From Blasia pusilla (taxonomy: Eukaryota; Marchantiophyta; Marchantiopsida; Blasiales), in NCBI GenBank assembly GCA_050084515.1, contig CM114272.1:13330001-13394000 (forward strand): a DNA stretch of 64,000 nucleotides. Reading direction: 5' to 3'. The notes under the pieces were generated by a model, which did no database searches, had not been told where the DNA came from, and was given only the letters and a program-made list of their open reading frames with translations. The stretch's first letter is position 1; the number at the start of each line of letters is the position of its first letter. Shown here piece by piece: positions 1 to 10,217 of this stretch. A program made the translations under genes and the position numbers.

Positions 1-969
1 GGTTATCATTCTTTTAAGATTTAAACAATGGATATTATATTTTACTTTTAAAATGAAAAATATTTATAAATTATTCTTTTAAAAATATTATCGTAATTTC
101 TAAGCATGCCAATTAAAGATCAATTTCATGTGCAAGCACGGTCACGCTAACTCGTGTTTAGTTGGGAATGGGCATGCTAACCAGTCTTTAGTTATGAACG
201 TCGTAACAATGATTTGCCATATTTACAACCTTACATTTTTCCTTAATTGCATTATCCTCTCTTATTATTCACCAGTCCAATACTGGTGCATAGTATTTGT
301 TTCTTAATTTAAATTCAAAGACTCTGTTCTTATTCTTCGTGACACGTGTCATCACCGGAAGAAACCATAATACGTATATGTCATCATCATAAGACGGGAT
401 CCTCGAACCCCGTTCACTTTTAACTATATAAATGAAAAAGAAGAAAAAATCATTAAAGGAAAACGACCAACATTTATTATCTAAGGGGCGCCTATACCGT
501 ACCACAATGTGGACCCTATCTTTGGCTGGACTCGTACTTTTGAACTAGCCCCTCGCCCTCGTTCCCCACACACACACACAAAGCTGCCCTATCAACTTTC
601 CAAACCTCCCATATCATGTTGGATAAGGTATCCAGGTTTATTTATTTCCAAACCCCCGTTTAATTATCCTCCCCTCAAAATCCATGCTTTTCTTTCATGC
701 GTGGAGGGGTGGAAAATCACGCCCGAGAATGTTGGTCAAGCCCTGGATTTATCGCTCCCTCTAACACTCCCTTTCTCTTAAGTGAACACGAACCTTCATT
801 CCACAACTGTTAAACGTACACACTTAACATTGGCAATTTACAACCGCCAATTATCATAATTTTCGCTTCCATTACGAATCCTTTCATTTCAGTGCTCTCC
901 GTGACCAAAAATGGTTTCATTTCAATCCTCCCAGTCCGCGGAAACCATTTCGTGTCGTTTCAGTAGTAA
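1..969. other. AT-rich flank, no gene recognised
   Basis: AT-rich sequence with short repeats of 'gcatgctaa' near 107-180. An open frame at 509-781 (plus) is proline-rich, matches nothing I know and has no supporting signals. This is the downstream side of the minus-strand lipocalin-like gene. I see no convincing poly(A) signal close to its stop codon. Confidence 0.5.
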
Positions 970-2253
970 CTAGTGCATGGCGATCACCGGCGGACGGTTT
1001 ACGCACTCATCCGATTGCACGGTGAAAACGAAGGGATTGTTACAATCCAGTCGGACACCCAAAGCCTCGGCTCTGTCCAGGAGGCGCTCGACGACTGCGT
1101 GTGGCAAAGTCGGGGTCCTGGACAGAACGAAGAGCGTCTCCTGGATGCCGACTTGCGCTTGACTGCACCCGTACACGAGCGACGCGTCATAGCCCTCGCT
1201 GGCGCTCCCTTCCAGAGCCAACACCCAGTACTGCCCATTTCCGAAGCCCGGGAAGGTGACGTCCAGCTTACCGGCGAAGCTCGCATTCTGCGATGCCGTG
1301 GCTGATATTCCTAGGTAACCCTTCTTCCCGCCGTATGTGGGTGTTCTGAAGGCTGCGGAAGCACCAGCCACTCTCGAAAGAAGGCCTTGAATGTCGGCGA
1401 CCTCCTGCTCCACGGCCTTGTCTCCTGTCTCGAGCAGTTGGACAGCACTGCGCAGCTCCGCCGCTGCTTGCGTCGCGAGTCCGCCCTTGGTAGCATTCGA
1501 GAGCGCCTCTGCCACGCGAGCGACTTCGTTTCCCTGCTTGCGGATGGCGGTTAAGGCGTGGCTCACCTCTGTAGCCGTCTTGTTGACTGTCGAGACTGCC
1601 TTCAAGAGGGATTCCACATTAGCAGCCAGATCTCCTTCCCCTTGGCTTATCCTTGAGTTTATGATCTGTAGCCGTCTCACAATCGTCGCCACGAAGTTGA
1701 GCAACCGGCTGATCTTCTCTAGTTGGTAACTTATGGACGTCTTGGCTTCTTCCAGTGTCTTGTCCTCGAGCACGTAATTCTTTTGGATGTTGGCCCGCAC
1801 ATCGTCGATCTGAGCGACAGCCTTGGCGAATGTGGACACCAGCACTTGTGAACAGATGTTGCGAGCCTGCGAGCAGACCTGACCGGCAGTGATGGAGATG
1901 AACGCGATCGATCGATTGTAGGGCTTGCCTAGAGAGTAGATGCTGTTCCGTACTCCCACTACTGCTCCTTTTCCTGGAGATGGAGGCTGAAGGATACTGT
2001 AGTCTGCCAAAACGCACACTCCTCCATTTTCTCGCAGGTTTTTGGTGTTGGCTGTGGCGCCGATCTCGAACCACCGCCCTCCGTATGACGCGATTTGAAT
2101 CTTGTCGAATGTCGCGAGATCTGGACAAGACGGTCTCGAGAGCGCGTTGGTGCAAAAGGAGTTTGCTACGTCCTTCTCCCACTTACAACTACCAAGACTC
2201 CAGAGCTGGAGAAGCAGCACGGTCAGTAGTCCCCATCGAGCTGCGGTCGCCAT
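970..2253 (-). CDS. Secreted lipocalin-like protein with a helical insertion
   Basis: Intact single-exon frame of 427 codons from ATG at 2253 to TAG at 972-970. The frame stays open further upstream, but this ATG is chosen because it starts a clear signal peptide: MATAARW, then a leucine-rich core at about residues 8-20 and GSC at 21-23. Residues 57-63 (YGGRWFE) fit the lipocalin G-x-W motif. Residues 340-347 (GQYWVLAL) and about 355-380, ending LFVLSRTP, resemble the late strands of apolipoprotein-D-like lipocalins, followed by the usual C-terminal helix (VVERLLDRAEALG). Between the two halves, about residues 137-300 form an alanine/valine/glutamine-rich, heptad-like helical stretch that ordinary lipocalins (about 170-190 aa) lack. 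There are eight cysteines outside the signal and potential N-glycosylation sites at N113, N224, N253 and N323, consistent with the secretory route. The likely role is binding a small hydrophobic ligand outside the cell or in the vacuole; the ligand is unknown. It appears to be the only intact host gene here. Confidence 0.75.
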   Translation of the reverse strand: MATAARWGLLTVLLLQLWSLGSCKWEKDVANSFCTNALSRPSCPDLATFDKIQIASYGGRWFEIGATANTKNLRENGGVCVLADYSILQPPSPGKGAVVGVRNSIYSLGKPYNRSIAFISITAGQVCSQARNICSQVLVSTFAKAVAQIDDVRANIQKNYVLEDKTLEEAKTSISYQLEKISRLLNFVATIVRRLQIINSRISQGEGDLAANVESLLKAVSTVNKTATEVSHALTAIRKQGNEVARVAEALSNATKGGLATQAAAELRSAVQLLETGDKAVEQEVADIQGLLSRVAGASAAFRTPTYGGKKGYLGISATASQNASFAGKLDVTFPGFGNGQYWVLALEGSASEGYDASLVYGCSQAQVGIQETLFVLSRTPTLPHAVVERLLDRAEALGVRLDCNNPFVFTVQSDECVNRPPVIAMH

Positions 2254-2465
2254 TGACGGCCGAATCCTCTGCCTGATCGAGATGGTCGGTTGCAGTGCGA
2301 AACTACAGAATAGCTGCTCCACAATGGCCAAGCGAAACTTCGTACAATTTTGAGTGTATTTTACTACCAAAGGGACTGGTGGCACCCACACTCCTAGATG
2401 GCAGAGTGCACAACACTGATTCACCTGTCAACTCAGACTCCCCAATTGGAGTCGGAGACAGCGTA

Positions 2466-2475
2466 TTAATTTATA
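2466..2475 (-). promoter_or_regulatory. TATA box of the lipocalin-like gene
   Basis: The minus strand reads TATAAATTAA about 215 bases upstream of the chosen ATG at 2253, a normal spacing for a plant promoter with a 5' leader of about 180 bases. Further upstream, around 2645-2680, the minus strand has several ACGT-core sequences in a GC-rich patch, which could be bZIP/bHLH sites. Inferred from sequence only. Confidence 0.5.
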
Positions 2476-2479
2476 CTTC

Positions 2480-3289
2480 AGCAGTCTGCATCGGGTTTTG
2501 GGAAGTGCGAATTTCTATATACGGTTGGATAACCGGCATCTGAATGCCACTCGAAGACTCTCACAAGCTTGGCTGTGCATGTTGTCTGTACTGTAGATGC
2601 AGTTCTATACCCACATTGGGAGAGCTTGAGAAAGTCCGACTTCACCGAGTGTTCACTCGACGTGGGGTGGGGCTGGACGTGGTGGGAGGAAGGAGCTCCG
2701 AATCTCTGATCATAAATTCCGTTTTCTTACGCTGACTCGCTTGGAGCATTTTACAGAAAAACAGCTTGTAAGACGAATGGATGGGTCCTTCTCAAGTCAA
2801 GGGCGGTGACATCATGGCCCTGGTGTTCCCGACTACTTCCGATGGTTCCTCATCTCCTTTTATTCAGGACTCTTGTCATTTAAAAAATGGAAGCGCAATG
2901 TTTGATCCCAAGTTCAACGAAACCCGTGCCTGAAGTCCTTAATCAACCAACTCTAGCAGAACAGGGGGCCGCAGTTTTGAACATGGGGCCACACTACTAC
3001 AGTAGTAGCACCGCATCAGTGTGTGCATCCCACCTGAAACAGTCACTTTCCCTTTCTCCGCCCGTTCTTCGCGGCCATGTACGGCAATCTGGCTACATCA
3101 ACGAGGCGAAGCGGTTCCTGCGGGATCCTGCCTCGCTGAATGCCCCCAGTTCTCGAGTTCCGGATTACATTACACTGGGGAAGAGAAACGCTTGCATTCA
3201 ACGCTGCGACTTTAATGTTCTTCATTCCGTCGAATGCACTGAATTCTTTCTGCGCTATTTTCCATGAATTTGTTGTCCAATTATGAATC
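2480..3289. other. Intergenic, no gene recognised
   Basis: Upstream region of the lipocalin-like gene, ending at the 3' end of the non-LTR element. An open frame at 2887-3267 (plus, 126 codons) shows no family resemblance, repeats or targeting signal, and I do not treat it as a gene. Confidence 0.5.
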
Positions 3290-3410
3290 CACTTTATTAT
3301 AAAATAAACCTCAGAAGAGGACAAAGAAAGATAATAACTCAAAAGAGGAGTTAAAAAATGCATAAAAAAATGCAAAAAGAAAATGGCAACAAGCCCACAT
3401 AAACACCGGT

Positions 3411-3998
3411 TCAACGAGCAACTCGATTGATTGCCTGAAACAAATCTGGCGTGAATGGACGACGAGGCGAACGACCTCCCACCACCTCCACACGACGTAT
3501 TAATGCCAAGGCTTGTGCACGTTGTAAGGCCACTGAGATGCATTGCCTAAAATAAGTAGTAACAACCGAGAGAGAAGGATTACGAGAAGGGGCAAGTTGA
3601 TGATTCACGAGGAAGTGGTGAGCACATGTTTTCAGGAAAGTATCAAAAGACACATGTAAAAGACCGAATACTTCCACTGCAGCTTCGGCCGCCAAACCTT
3701 TGGTATGTGCGGCTCTACACACCAAGTCAGAATGTGTTGGATCAACAACCACCACATCACCTAGTGTCCGGAATCCACCTTGAGACATAACAAGATCCAC
3801 TCTCCAACGAGAGGTTGCTTGTGTGGTTGAAGGTAGGACATGGAGTTGCTCTTGCCCAACGGTGTATCTTGCCGTACGAGCCACCGATGTTACCGCCTCT
3901 CTAATGACATCATGTGTGGCCGTTCTCCACCATGTGCACATCGGATATATGGATACCCTTGGCATCAATGGGATCCCCGCATACACAATTCGGCACAC
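3411..3998 (-). pseudogene. CCHC / restriction-like endonuclease end of the non-LTR element
   Basis: Continues the RT polyprotein in another frame. It has the helix after the finger (THDVIREAV), then RWRVDLVM and TLGDVVVVDP, spaced like the acidic core of PD-(D/E)XK nucleases used by R2-type elements. Relative to the copy at 56.76-56.83 kb, exactly 21 codons are missing at about 3680, just where the family should have its basic/aromatic segment before FAVEV. This copy's nuclease is therefore probably dead even without the frameshifts. The ending, ..FQAINRVAR, agrees with the other copy. Confidence 0.7.
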
Positions 3999-5829
3999 CT
4001 AAGAGAGAAGGATGGGGAAGTCCAAGACGTACCCGCAAAGCTGTCGAGAATATACTTCGAGGAAGACGAAATGGAAGAATAAAAGGATTTGCAGTAAGCC
4101 ACGCCCCCGCTCCGGTACCTGCACATGAATGTAGACGAGCTCGATTAGCGTCGGAGGATACCTCTGAGAGAATGCTGGACAAGTTTATTTGATGCAGATT
4201 CTCGGAAATATGCTCTTGAAGTCGATCGAGCCCTTCTGTAATTAGTTGACTGAAAGGGGGTAGAATTGCTTGTGTAGCAAGAGGAAGAAGAGCTCGTGCA
4301 AATCTTAGTTGTTGTTGAAATAACAAGTCCCCCTCCTCGACATGGGCGATATGATCCATCAAGATAGGTGTATCTCCTTGGAGAAACCTTGAAGCCATAA
4401 TCGGTGCTACCAACGCCCAACTCCCCAAAAAGGCTGCGGGAGCAGATGTGACTGTGGAGGATAGTCCCACCCCTCCAAAAGAAATAGGCAAGACAGCTTG
4501 TCGTGAAGCAAAGATACCATCCTCTTCCTCAAAGGTATTGGGGCCAAGAAGTTGACCAAAAGTTGCCAAGATAGAAGCATCAAAAGAGGCCAGCCGATGT
4601 AAGAAGCTTGAAGTGGGAGGACAAGTGCGAAGAAGGTAGGAAGGACGTCGAAGAAAATATTGGGAGAGAATCCCATAAGCCACTTGGGGATCCCCAAGAT
4701 GAGGTAATAAATGAAGCCATTCCACGTATTTCAAAAGGGCCTCATCCAAGAACTTTGAGACATAGTCGATGAAGCCAATTGGGACCCCAAGAACTCTAAC
4801 CCCTTCAATGTAAATGGGAAAATCAGGAGTAGGTGGGGTGAATGTTGAGGGAAGGCATGAAGGAGACCATACTCCACATTTACTAGGTTGGACTTTAAGG
4901 TTTAAGAAAGAGAGTTGCTCCACAAAATGGGTATAAGCAGGAACCACTTTAGAAGGAGGACCTAAAATGTGAGTGTCATCAGTAATAGAAGGGAAAAGAC
5001 AAGATGGAAATGCTTGCGCTGATGCTTGAAGGGCACGAAAATGGGCAATGGCAAAGAGTGGGCCCCCCATGGGATCACCTTGACGTGTGCCACAAGCCGA
5101 TTGTAGAATACTATATTCCCTAGAAGTAGCATGATGGGAATAGATAATGGGCGTATCATAGGCATAGAAGGAGCGAACAAATGGAATGAGGCTCGCAAGT
5201 TGTCCTCCTGCACAACGTAATTCCTCAAAGATGGCCGCACGAGAAATTGAATTGAATGCGTTAGCCACATCGACTTGAATTGCTACCCAATCTGGATGAA
5301 TATCAAGAGTGTAGCGAATCCCATGCACCACATCCTCACAACCTCCAGGAGTTGCCACTCCAAATTGATGAGGAAATAAGTGGGCACTAAAGTGAGGATG
5401 AAATTGCAAGCATAGGGATGGACTGACCAAGCGGTATAAAACCTCTCCAATAGCCAAAGGGCGCACACCTGAAGGAGGCTTATCCATAGCCAACAAACGA
5501 CAAGCCCCTAAGAGCCTAGAGATAGAGAATGGGAGACGACCTGCCGCCATATGTGCACACACCTTATATAGAGAGACAAAGCCACTTGTTGAATGTGTTG
5601 GGATAAAGCAATCGCGGAGATGCTCAAAAACCATCCCTGATAGCCCGCTTGCTGATAAGCGAGGAGTATGCAGAAAAGCCCTTGTGAAAACCTCCAAGTC
5701 AAGCTCCAAGTCAAGGTCTGTTGTATAGTCTTCCACAAAAGATGGAGCATCGCCACTTGAAGGAGGATGAAGAGCTTCTAAGAGAGCCACTGTTTCCGCA
5801 CTTGGAACAGCCAGAGAAAGAGGACCCAA
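3910..5829 (-). pseudogene. Reverse transcriptase of the non-LTR element
   Basis: A 639-codon uninterrupted frame. The RT motifs appear in order: motif A with VDVANAFNS, motif B with RQGDPMGGPLFA, motif C with TDDTHILG (both catalytic Asp kept), then a LKVQPSKCG segment. It runs into CVCGDPIDAKGIH, the first half of a CCHC finger, and stops there. Compared with the second copy at 56.46-56.53 kb, a 1-base and a 4-base loss at about 3915-3945 break the frame inside the finger, and the nuclease continues in another frame (3411-3998). RT itself looks complete; the protein as a whole is broken. Confidence 0.8.
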
Positions 5830-5944
5830 TGCTCGAGCTGCACGTGAAAACTCACCAACCTACCCCAATAGTAGACTTCGTCGAAGGCATTGTTGTATTG
5901 AAGGCCTCCCATGATTGGCATGTTGAGTGGGATGAGCCACAGCT

Positions 5945-7865
5945 AAGGTCTCAGCTCCTCGATGTGCAGTACGGGTCCGGCGGTACGGTGTGGCACTCGT
6001 GGCACGGAACGGCTACAAACAGCACGGCACTCGGTAATAGGGTGCGGCACTCAGCGGCATACCCTCCTCAACAACAATACACACTATGCTCTCCGATGAT
6101 GGTACGGCTCGATGACCGAGATGGTGCGTTGCGGCCTCAAGCGGAACGCCGCGGAAATCGGCGGTGCGTTGTGGCTACCGGCGTCATGGCACGGTTCTCG
6201 ATCATCCTTGAGTGGCTACAAATCACCGCGTAACGAAGCGGACAGAACACTACGACCCCATCAATCCAAAATGCAAATGGCCGGCCGCGAACATAGGTTG
6301 CTGCGGCGGTCTGGGACAGAGATTCAGATGTCTGGCTCTGCGGGCGGCAATAACGCAAATTCGGACAGAGCAGCACACAGCTACACCGCGGCTCAATATT
6401 TTTTTGGCAATAGGAGGTTTGACAATCGGGTAGCCGCCGTGAAGCGTCGACAGACGACACATCATACAACGGCGGTAGCAAGTGCAGAGCCGCTTTGCGC
6501 GTCTCCGGGTCAGTTGGCTAGGACGTGGTAGGACAGACGTTGTCCCCCGCAAAATTTTTTTTAACTAGAATAACCCCCCGGAAAAATTGGATCTCCACTA
6601 TCTTTCCTTACTTGACAGCCCCCCTCTTGACAGATCTGCAAATTGAATGCCTTACCACAAATCCCTCTTAAGATTGACGGTCAACATCCCCCAAAATGGG
6701 ATCTACTCACCCTACCTCCAAATAGCTGAATTCACTTGTCCTATCCACCAAGTAAACTGATTTTTTTTCTACCTTTCAAGAAAGAATTTCTACCCAAAAA
6801 TTTCAAATTTTCACTCACACCTTGGAACGGTGGCTATGGCAGCCCAACAAAAATGATCATAACTCTGTGCTCCAGTCTCCAAATTGTTCATAGTTTCTTC
6901 AATAGCGTACAACACCTCTCGATCTACAACCTTGTTAGATTGGTTTCTCCATTTTATTTTCCACCAAAAACTGACGAGGACTGTCGTGCAGCCCAATGTC
7001 TCTTTCTCCTACGCAAAATTTGGCAGCGCTTCCGCACTGATTTCTCCCAACAAAAATGTAAAACCTGTGAAAATACAAATCAGCAATCTATAAAAGGCTC
7101 CTGAAAGCACCGGCATGGGGCAACCCGCCCCCATACTCAATCCTTATAAAAAATTGGGCAGCGCTCCGTGCGCCACTATTCCACACGAAAAATTGGCAAA
7201 GGAAACATCAAAAGTGAGCGGCTCTTGCTCCGGTGAGCACTCCCATGAACCGCTGAATGGGGAATACGATCCCCAACCTGCAAAACCAAGGAGTGACCAG
7301 CGAGCTCTCCCATGAAGCTCTCTCACTCAACAATTCTCTCTTTGTAAATCAAGTAGATCCAATCTCTCTCAACACCATAGCTCTCAAATGTGTGCACTCT
7401 CACATGTCTCTCTCAATGTCAAACCAAACCCCATCTCCTAATGATAGGCTTGGGTTATACTCACAAGCCAAGCAAAACCATAGCTCCGCCGCCTCATGCC
7501 AAGAGGTTCCACAAAGAGAGAATGAGCTCTCAAGCTCTCTCTCTCCTTGAGGTATACCCCCTTCTCTCTCCCAAGCTCTCTCCTCATTAACCTATGCTTG
7601 CAGGTCAACTCCTTGGCTCTTGACCTACTATAACGGGTCAAGGGCCACTTCCCAAATTGGAAAGTCAACTCTACCAAACATATAAACTTACCCAAAATAG
7701 TAAGTTTCTCTATATGGCTCCAAATGAGCCGAAACGAAGGGGAAACGTGCTTTCTCAGATTTCCCTGGACTTCATCAGGTCATCCTCAACCTCCTGAGCC
7801 TGTCCTTCTATACTCGTGAAGGCACTCTACCAGATCTCTCCGATCTATCCAAAAAAGTCATGACA
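5945..7865 (-). repeat. LTR-like block of gypsy family G1 (minus orientation)
   Basis: About 1.9 kb that matches, segment by segment, the block at 44590-46242. On the minus strand it begins TGTCATGAC at 7865, then has the shared stretches (…CATATTGAGG…, …CATGAGGCGGCGGAGCTATGG…) and a GC-rich end at 5950-6500 rich in 'ggcacgg'. The 44.6-46.2 kb copy is followed on the same strand by a G1 Gag start, which identifies the family as the G1 LTR or LTR plus leader. Here it abuts the truncated LINE instead, so this is a solo or orphan copy. The short open frames inside are not genes. Confidence 0.65.
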
Positions 7866-9499
7866 TCCTTCGTAAACGATTGGTGAATCGCCTGAGGCCC
7901 CAACACCCTTTCTCCCACCTCCAAGTCTATTAGAGGTTAGTCTCTTAAGTCATCATTAGTAGAGCCTTGTTGAAGTATATTCGCCATGTATGTCTTAACC
8001 TGAGGTAATCATGTTCATAAAATTACACTTGCGTATGCATCCCTATCCTCATCCTATGACCTTCACCATGCCATCATGCAAAAGTTGTTCTTGAGGAAGA
8101 ATGTGTGTGGTGAGATTGTCTCGCGGTTGACAATGTGAAGCATGTGCATGCTCCATATGCGCTCTCTCAATGTTATCATCATTGTCCTTGCCCTTGCTAT
8201 CCCTATGCCAATGATCCCATAGGAGTCAATGATAGGATGTGTGTTTCGATATGAAGAAGACCAACCAATTGCGTTTGATATACTTTATGCAACACTCCAT
8301 AGAATACATCCATCTACAATATATATTAGATGTGAAATGCGTATAGCCCTTGTCAAATGGAGTAGCTAATTGCATTGCCCTGTAATAAATAAGATCATAG
8401 AATCCTCTCCAAATGTGTTACCATCATAGCCACCTCCAACTCCATTCACTTACAATCTCCTTGCCACATATCCATCTTTGCAATAGAAGAAGATATCCAT
8501 TACAAAATTGCCACGTAATAAGTGAAATTTATCAACTTGAAATATAAATATATAAAATCAGGGTACTCAAAATATATTGATAAATAGTATTGAGCGGTTG
8601 ATATCATCATGTAATAATGGCACACTCTATTTATTTATCTTTTCAAATTTACTCAATCTTCACCCTTTCAATAATTTTCCCTCTTGTATATAGTAAATTT
8701 GATTGGAAAAGTTGTGAATAAGCTTGTTATGTTGGGTTTGGTAAAGAGATAAAATTAAGCTCTATTTTGGAAAAAATAAAAAAAATCAGAATAAAAGACA
8801 TACAAGTAAGTGGAATATGAGCATTATCGAACAAGAATTGTTATACAAATTGATGAGAGCAATTTTATATTGTAAATAGAGATATTGGACTCATGGGAGT
8901 TGGATGTGTGTGTGTGTTCTCCTCACACACACACACTCTAGGGAAAAAAAATATTTTCAGCAAGGGATAAATTTTTTCTTTCTTCAAATAAAGGAATTTT
9001 CCAATAAGATTTTTATAGTAGAGAATATTCAGTAAAAATGTGATTTTATAAATATGAATAGTTTAGAAGATATTTTCTATAAATTAAATTAAATTATAAG
9101 ATGAAAAAAATTCATAAAAATATCATAATCTTCTCAAGGTAGTTGTTGGATTCTTGAATCACTTACTATTACTTACTTATAGTATTTTAACTGGTTGGTA
9201 TTTTTGTGTGAAGACTCAAGAATCCTACCACCTTGAGAAGACTATCATATTTTTATGGAATTTATTTCATGTTGTAATATATATTAATTAATTAATATTC
9301 AGTACCTTGTTTCAAAAAATTGACTTTATATTCAATTATATTTATTTGAATTGGCTACCCAATATATTGGGTGGAGTGACATGACTTTATAAAATAATAG
9401 TTATCTGAAAAAGTGAATAGTGCTATTTATATTAATTGAGATTATTTTCAACCTTATTTCAAACATATATGTATATTTATTGGAATATTACTTCAACTC
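7866..9499. other. AT-rich DNA, no gene recognised
   Basis: AT-rich, with stops in all frames. It contains a small dinucleotide hairpin at 8906-8938 (GTGTGTG…CACACAC) and the foldback described at 9095-9278. Nothing else supportable. Confidence 0.5.
9095..9278. repeat. Foldback / MITE-like hairpin
   Basis: Two arms of about 70 bases (about 9095-9166 and 9208-9278) are imperfect inverted copies. The left arm has TTCATAAAAATATCATAATC and CTTCTCAAGGTAG; the right arm, read backwards, has TTCCATAAAAATATGATAG and CTTCTCAAGGTGG. The loop is about 40 bases. It could be a small MITE or a long hairpin transcript; no target-site duplication is evident. Confidence 0.6.
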
Positions 9500-9979
9500 C
9501 CTTTACTTCATTGTTATACAAAAACAGACCAATCCGTCCCTAGGATACACATGAACAAAAATTTTTGGACATATCCACGGATATGGATTGCAAAAGGTGG
9601 GTCCCACACTCTACAGTTCATGGGTGGAAGGTAGAGCAAGGGCGGAGTAGACAATAAGGGGGGAAGGCATGATTGCACCGAAACGGACATACCCAACGGA
9701 TCCCCCTCTTGGTGTTTTTCGTTACACCAATGGCTCGTGACGCGGGAACGGGTGTGGGCTAAGATTAAGGGAGGCGCCCACGAATTGGCATGTACATAGT
9801 CCGCATTGGCCCATAGAGGGCGTGATCGTGCATGCATAGGGCAACGCACTCTATGCCGGCCAAACCCACCCTCTTTGGGCCTATCGCGGGCTTAGGGTCG
9901 GCCGGTGCGGGCTACGAAACGGGCGATTGCTTAGACTAAATGCGGGCTAGCCGAGCCCGGGTACGGGCTGCCATTACCT

Positions 9980-10217
9980 ACACTTGCACAAACATATTTT
10001 TCCTAGGGACGGCCATAAGTCCGAGGACACGGACTTTGTGCATGTGCAACCTTGAGGGAGGGAGTGGAGGTGGGAGGAGGAAGAAACGATAAAATGTGGA
10101 TCACGAAAGCAAGTGGGGGAGGATGAGAAAGAATGGGGAGATTGGCCCATATGGATAAGTATTTTTATATTACAGACGTAAGTCCATGGATATGGACTTT
10201 GTTCATACGCAACCTTG
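9980..10217 (-). repeat. Copy of a terminal-inverted-repeat family (TIR-1)
   Basis: Carries the family's end sequence, read on the minus strand as AAGGTTGCGTATGAACAAAG at 10217, and a second internal end at about 10026-10053 (…GGACTTTGTGCATGTGCAACC), so it looks composite. Related sequence, including GGACATACCCAACGG, runs back to about 9510. No transposase is present; it is presumably non-autonomous. Confidence 0.5.

Larger units (their letters stand above)
3290..5855 (-). mobile_element. 5'-truncated non-LTR retrotransposon with restriction-like endonuclease
   Basis: The 3' two-thirds of a LINE-type element. Reading on the minus strand: RT domain, CCHC finger, then a nuclease-like domain, and a 3' end containing TTTATAATAAA near 3290-3305. 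The 5' edge near 5855 falls in the lead-in to the RT ('SRA..AL' type sequence), so the N-terminal zinc-finger domain is missing. A related N-terminal piece lies at 15.7-16.3 kb. The copy at 56.2-57.2 kb has the same 3' end, which helps place this one. The order RT, CCHC, PD-(D/E)XK-like nuclease is typical of R2/Utopia-like elements that do not use an APE endonuclease. The exact clade cannot be assigned by eye. Confidence 0.8.

Noticed and set aside
509-781. 90-codon open frame in the left flank
   Set aside because: No family resemblance, proline-rich low-complexity lead, no promoter or conserved features; open by chance.
2254-2424. N-terminal extension of the lipocalin-like frame
   Set aside because: The frame is open upstream but lacks an ATG there, and the ATG at 2253 begins a typical signal peptide.
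2887-3267. 126-codon open frame upstream of the LINE end
   Set aside because: No recognisable domain and composition not coding-like; treated as intergenic.
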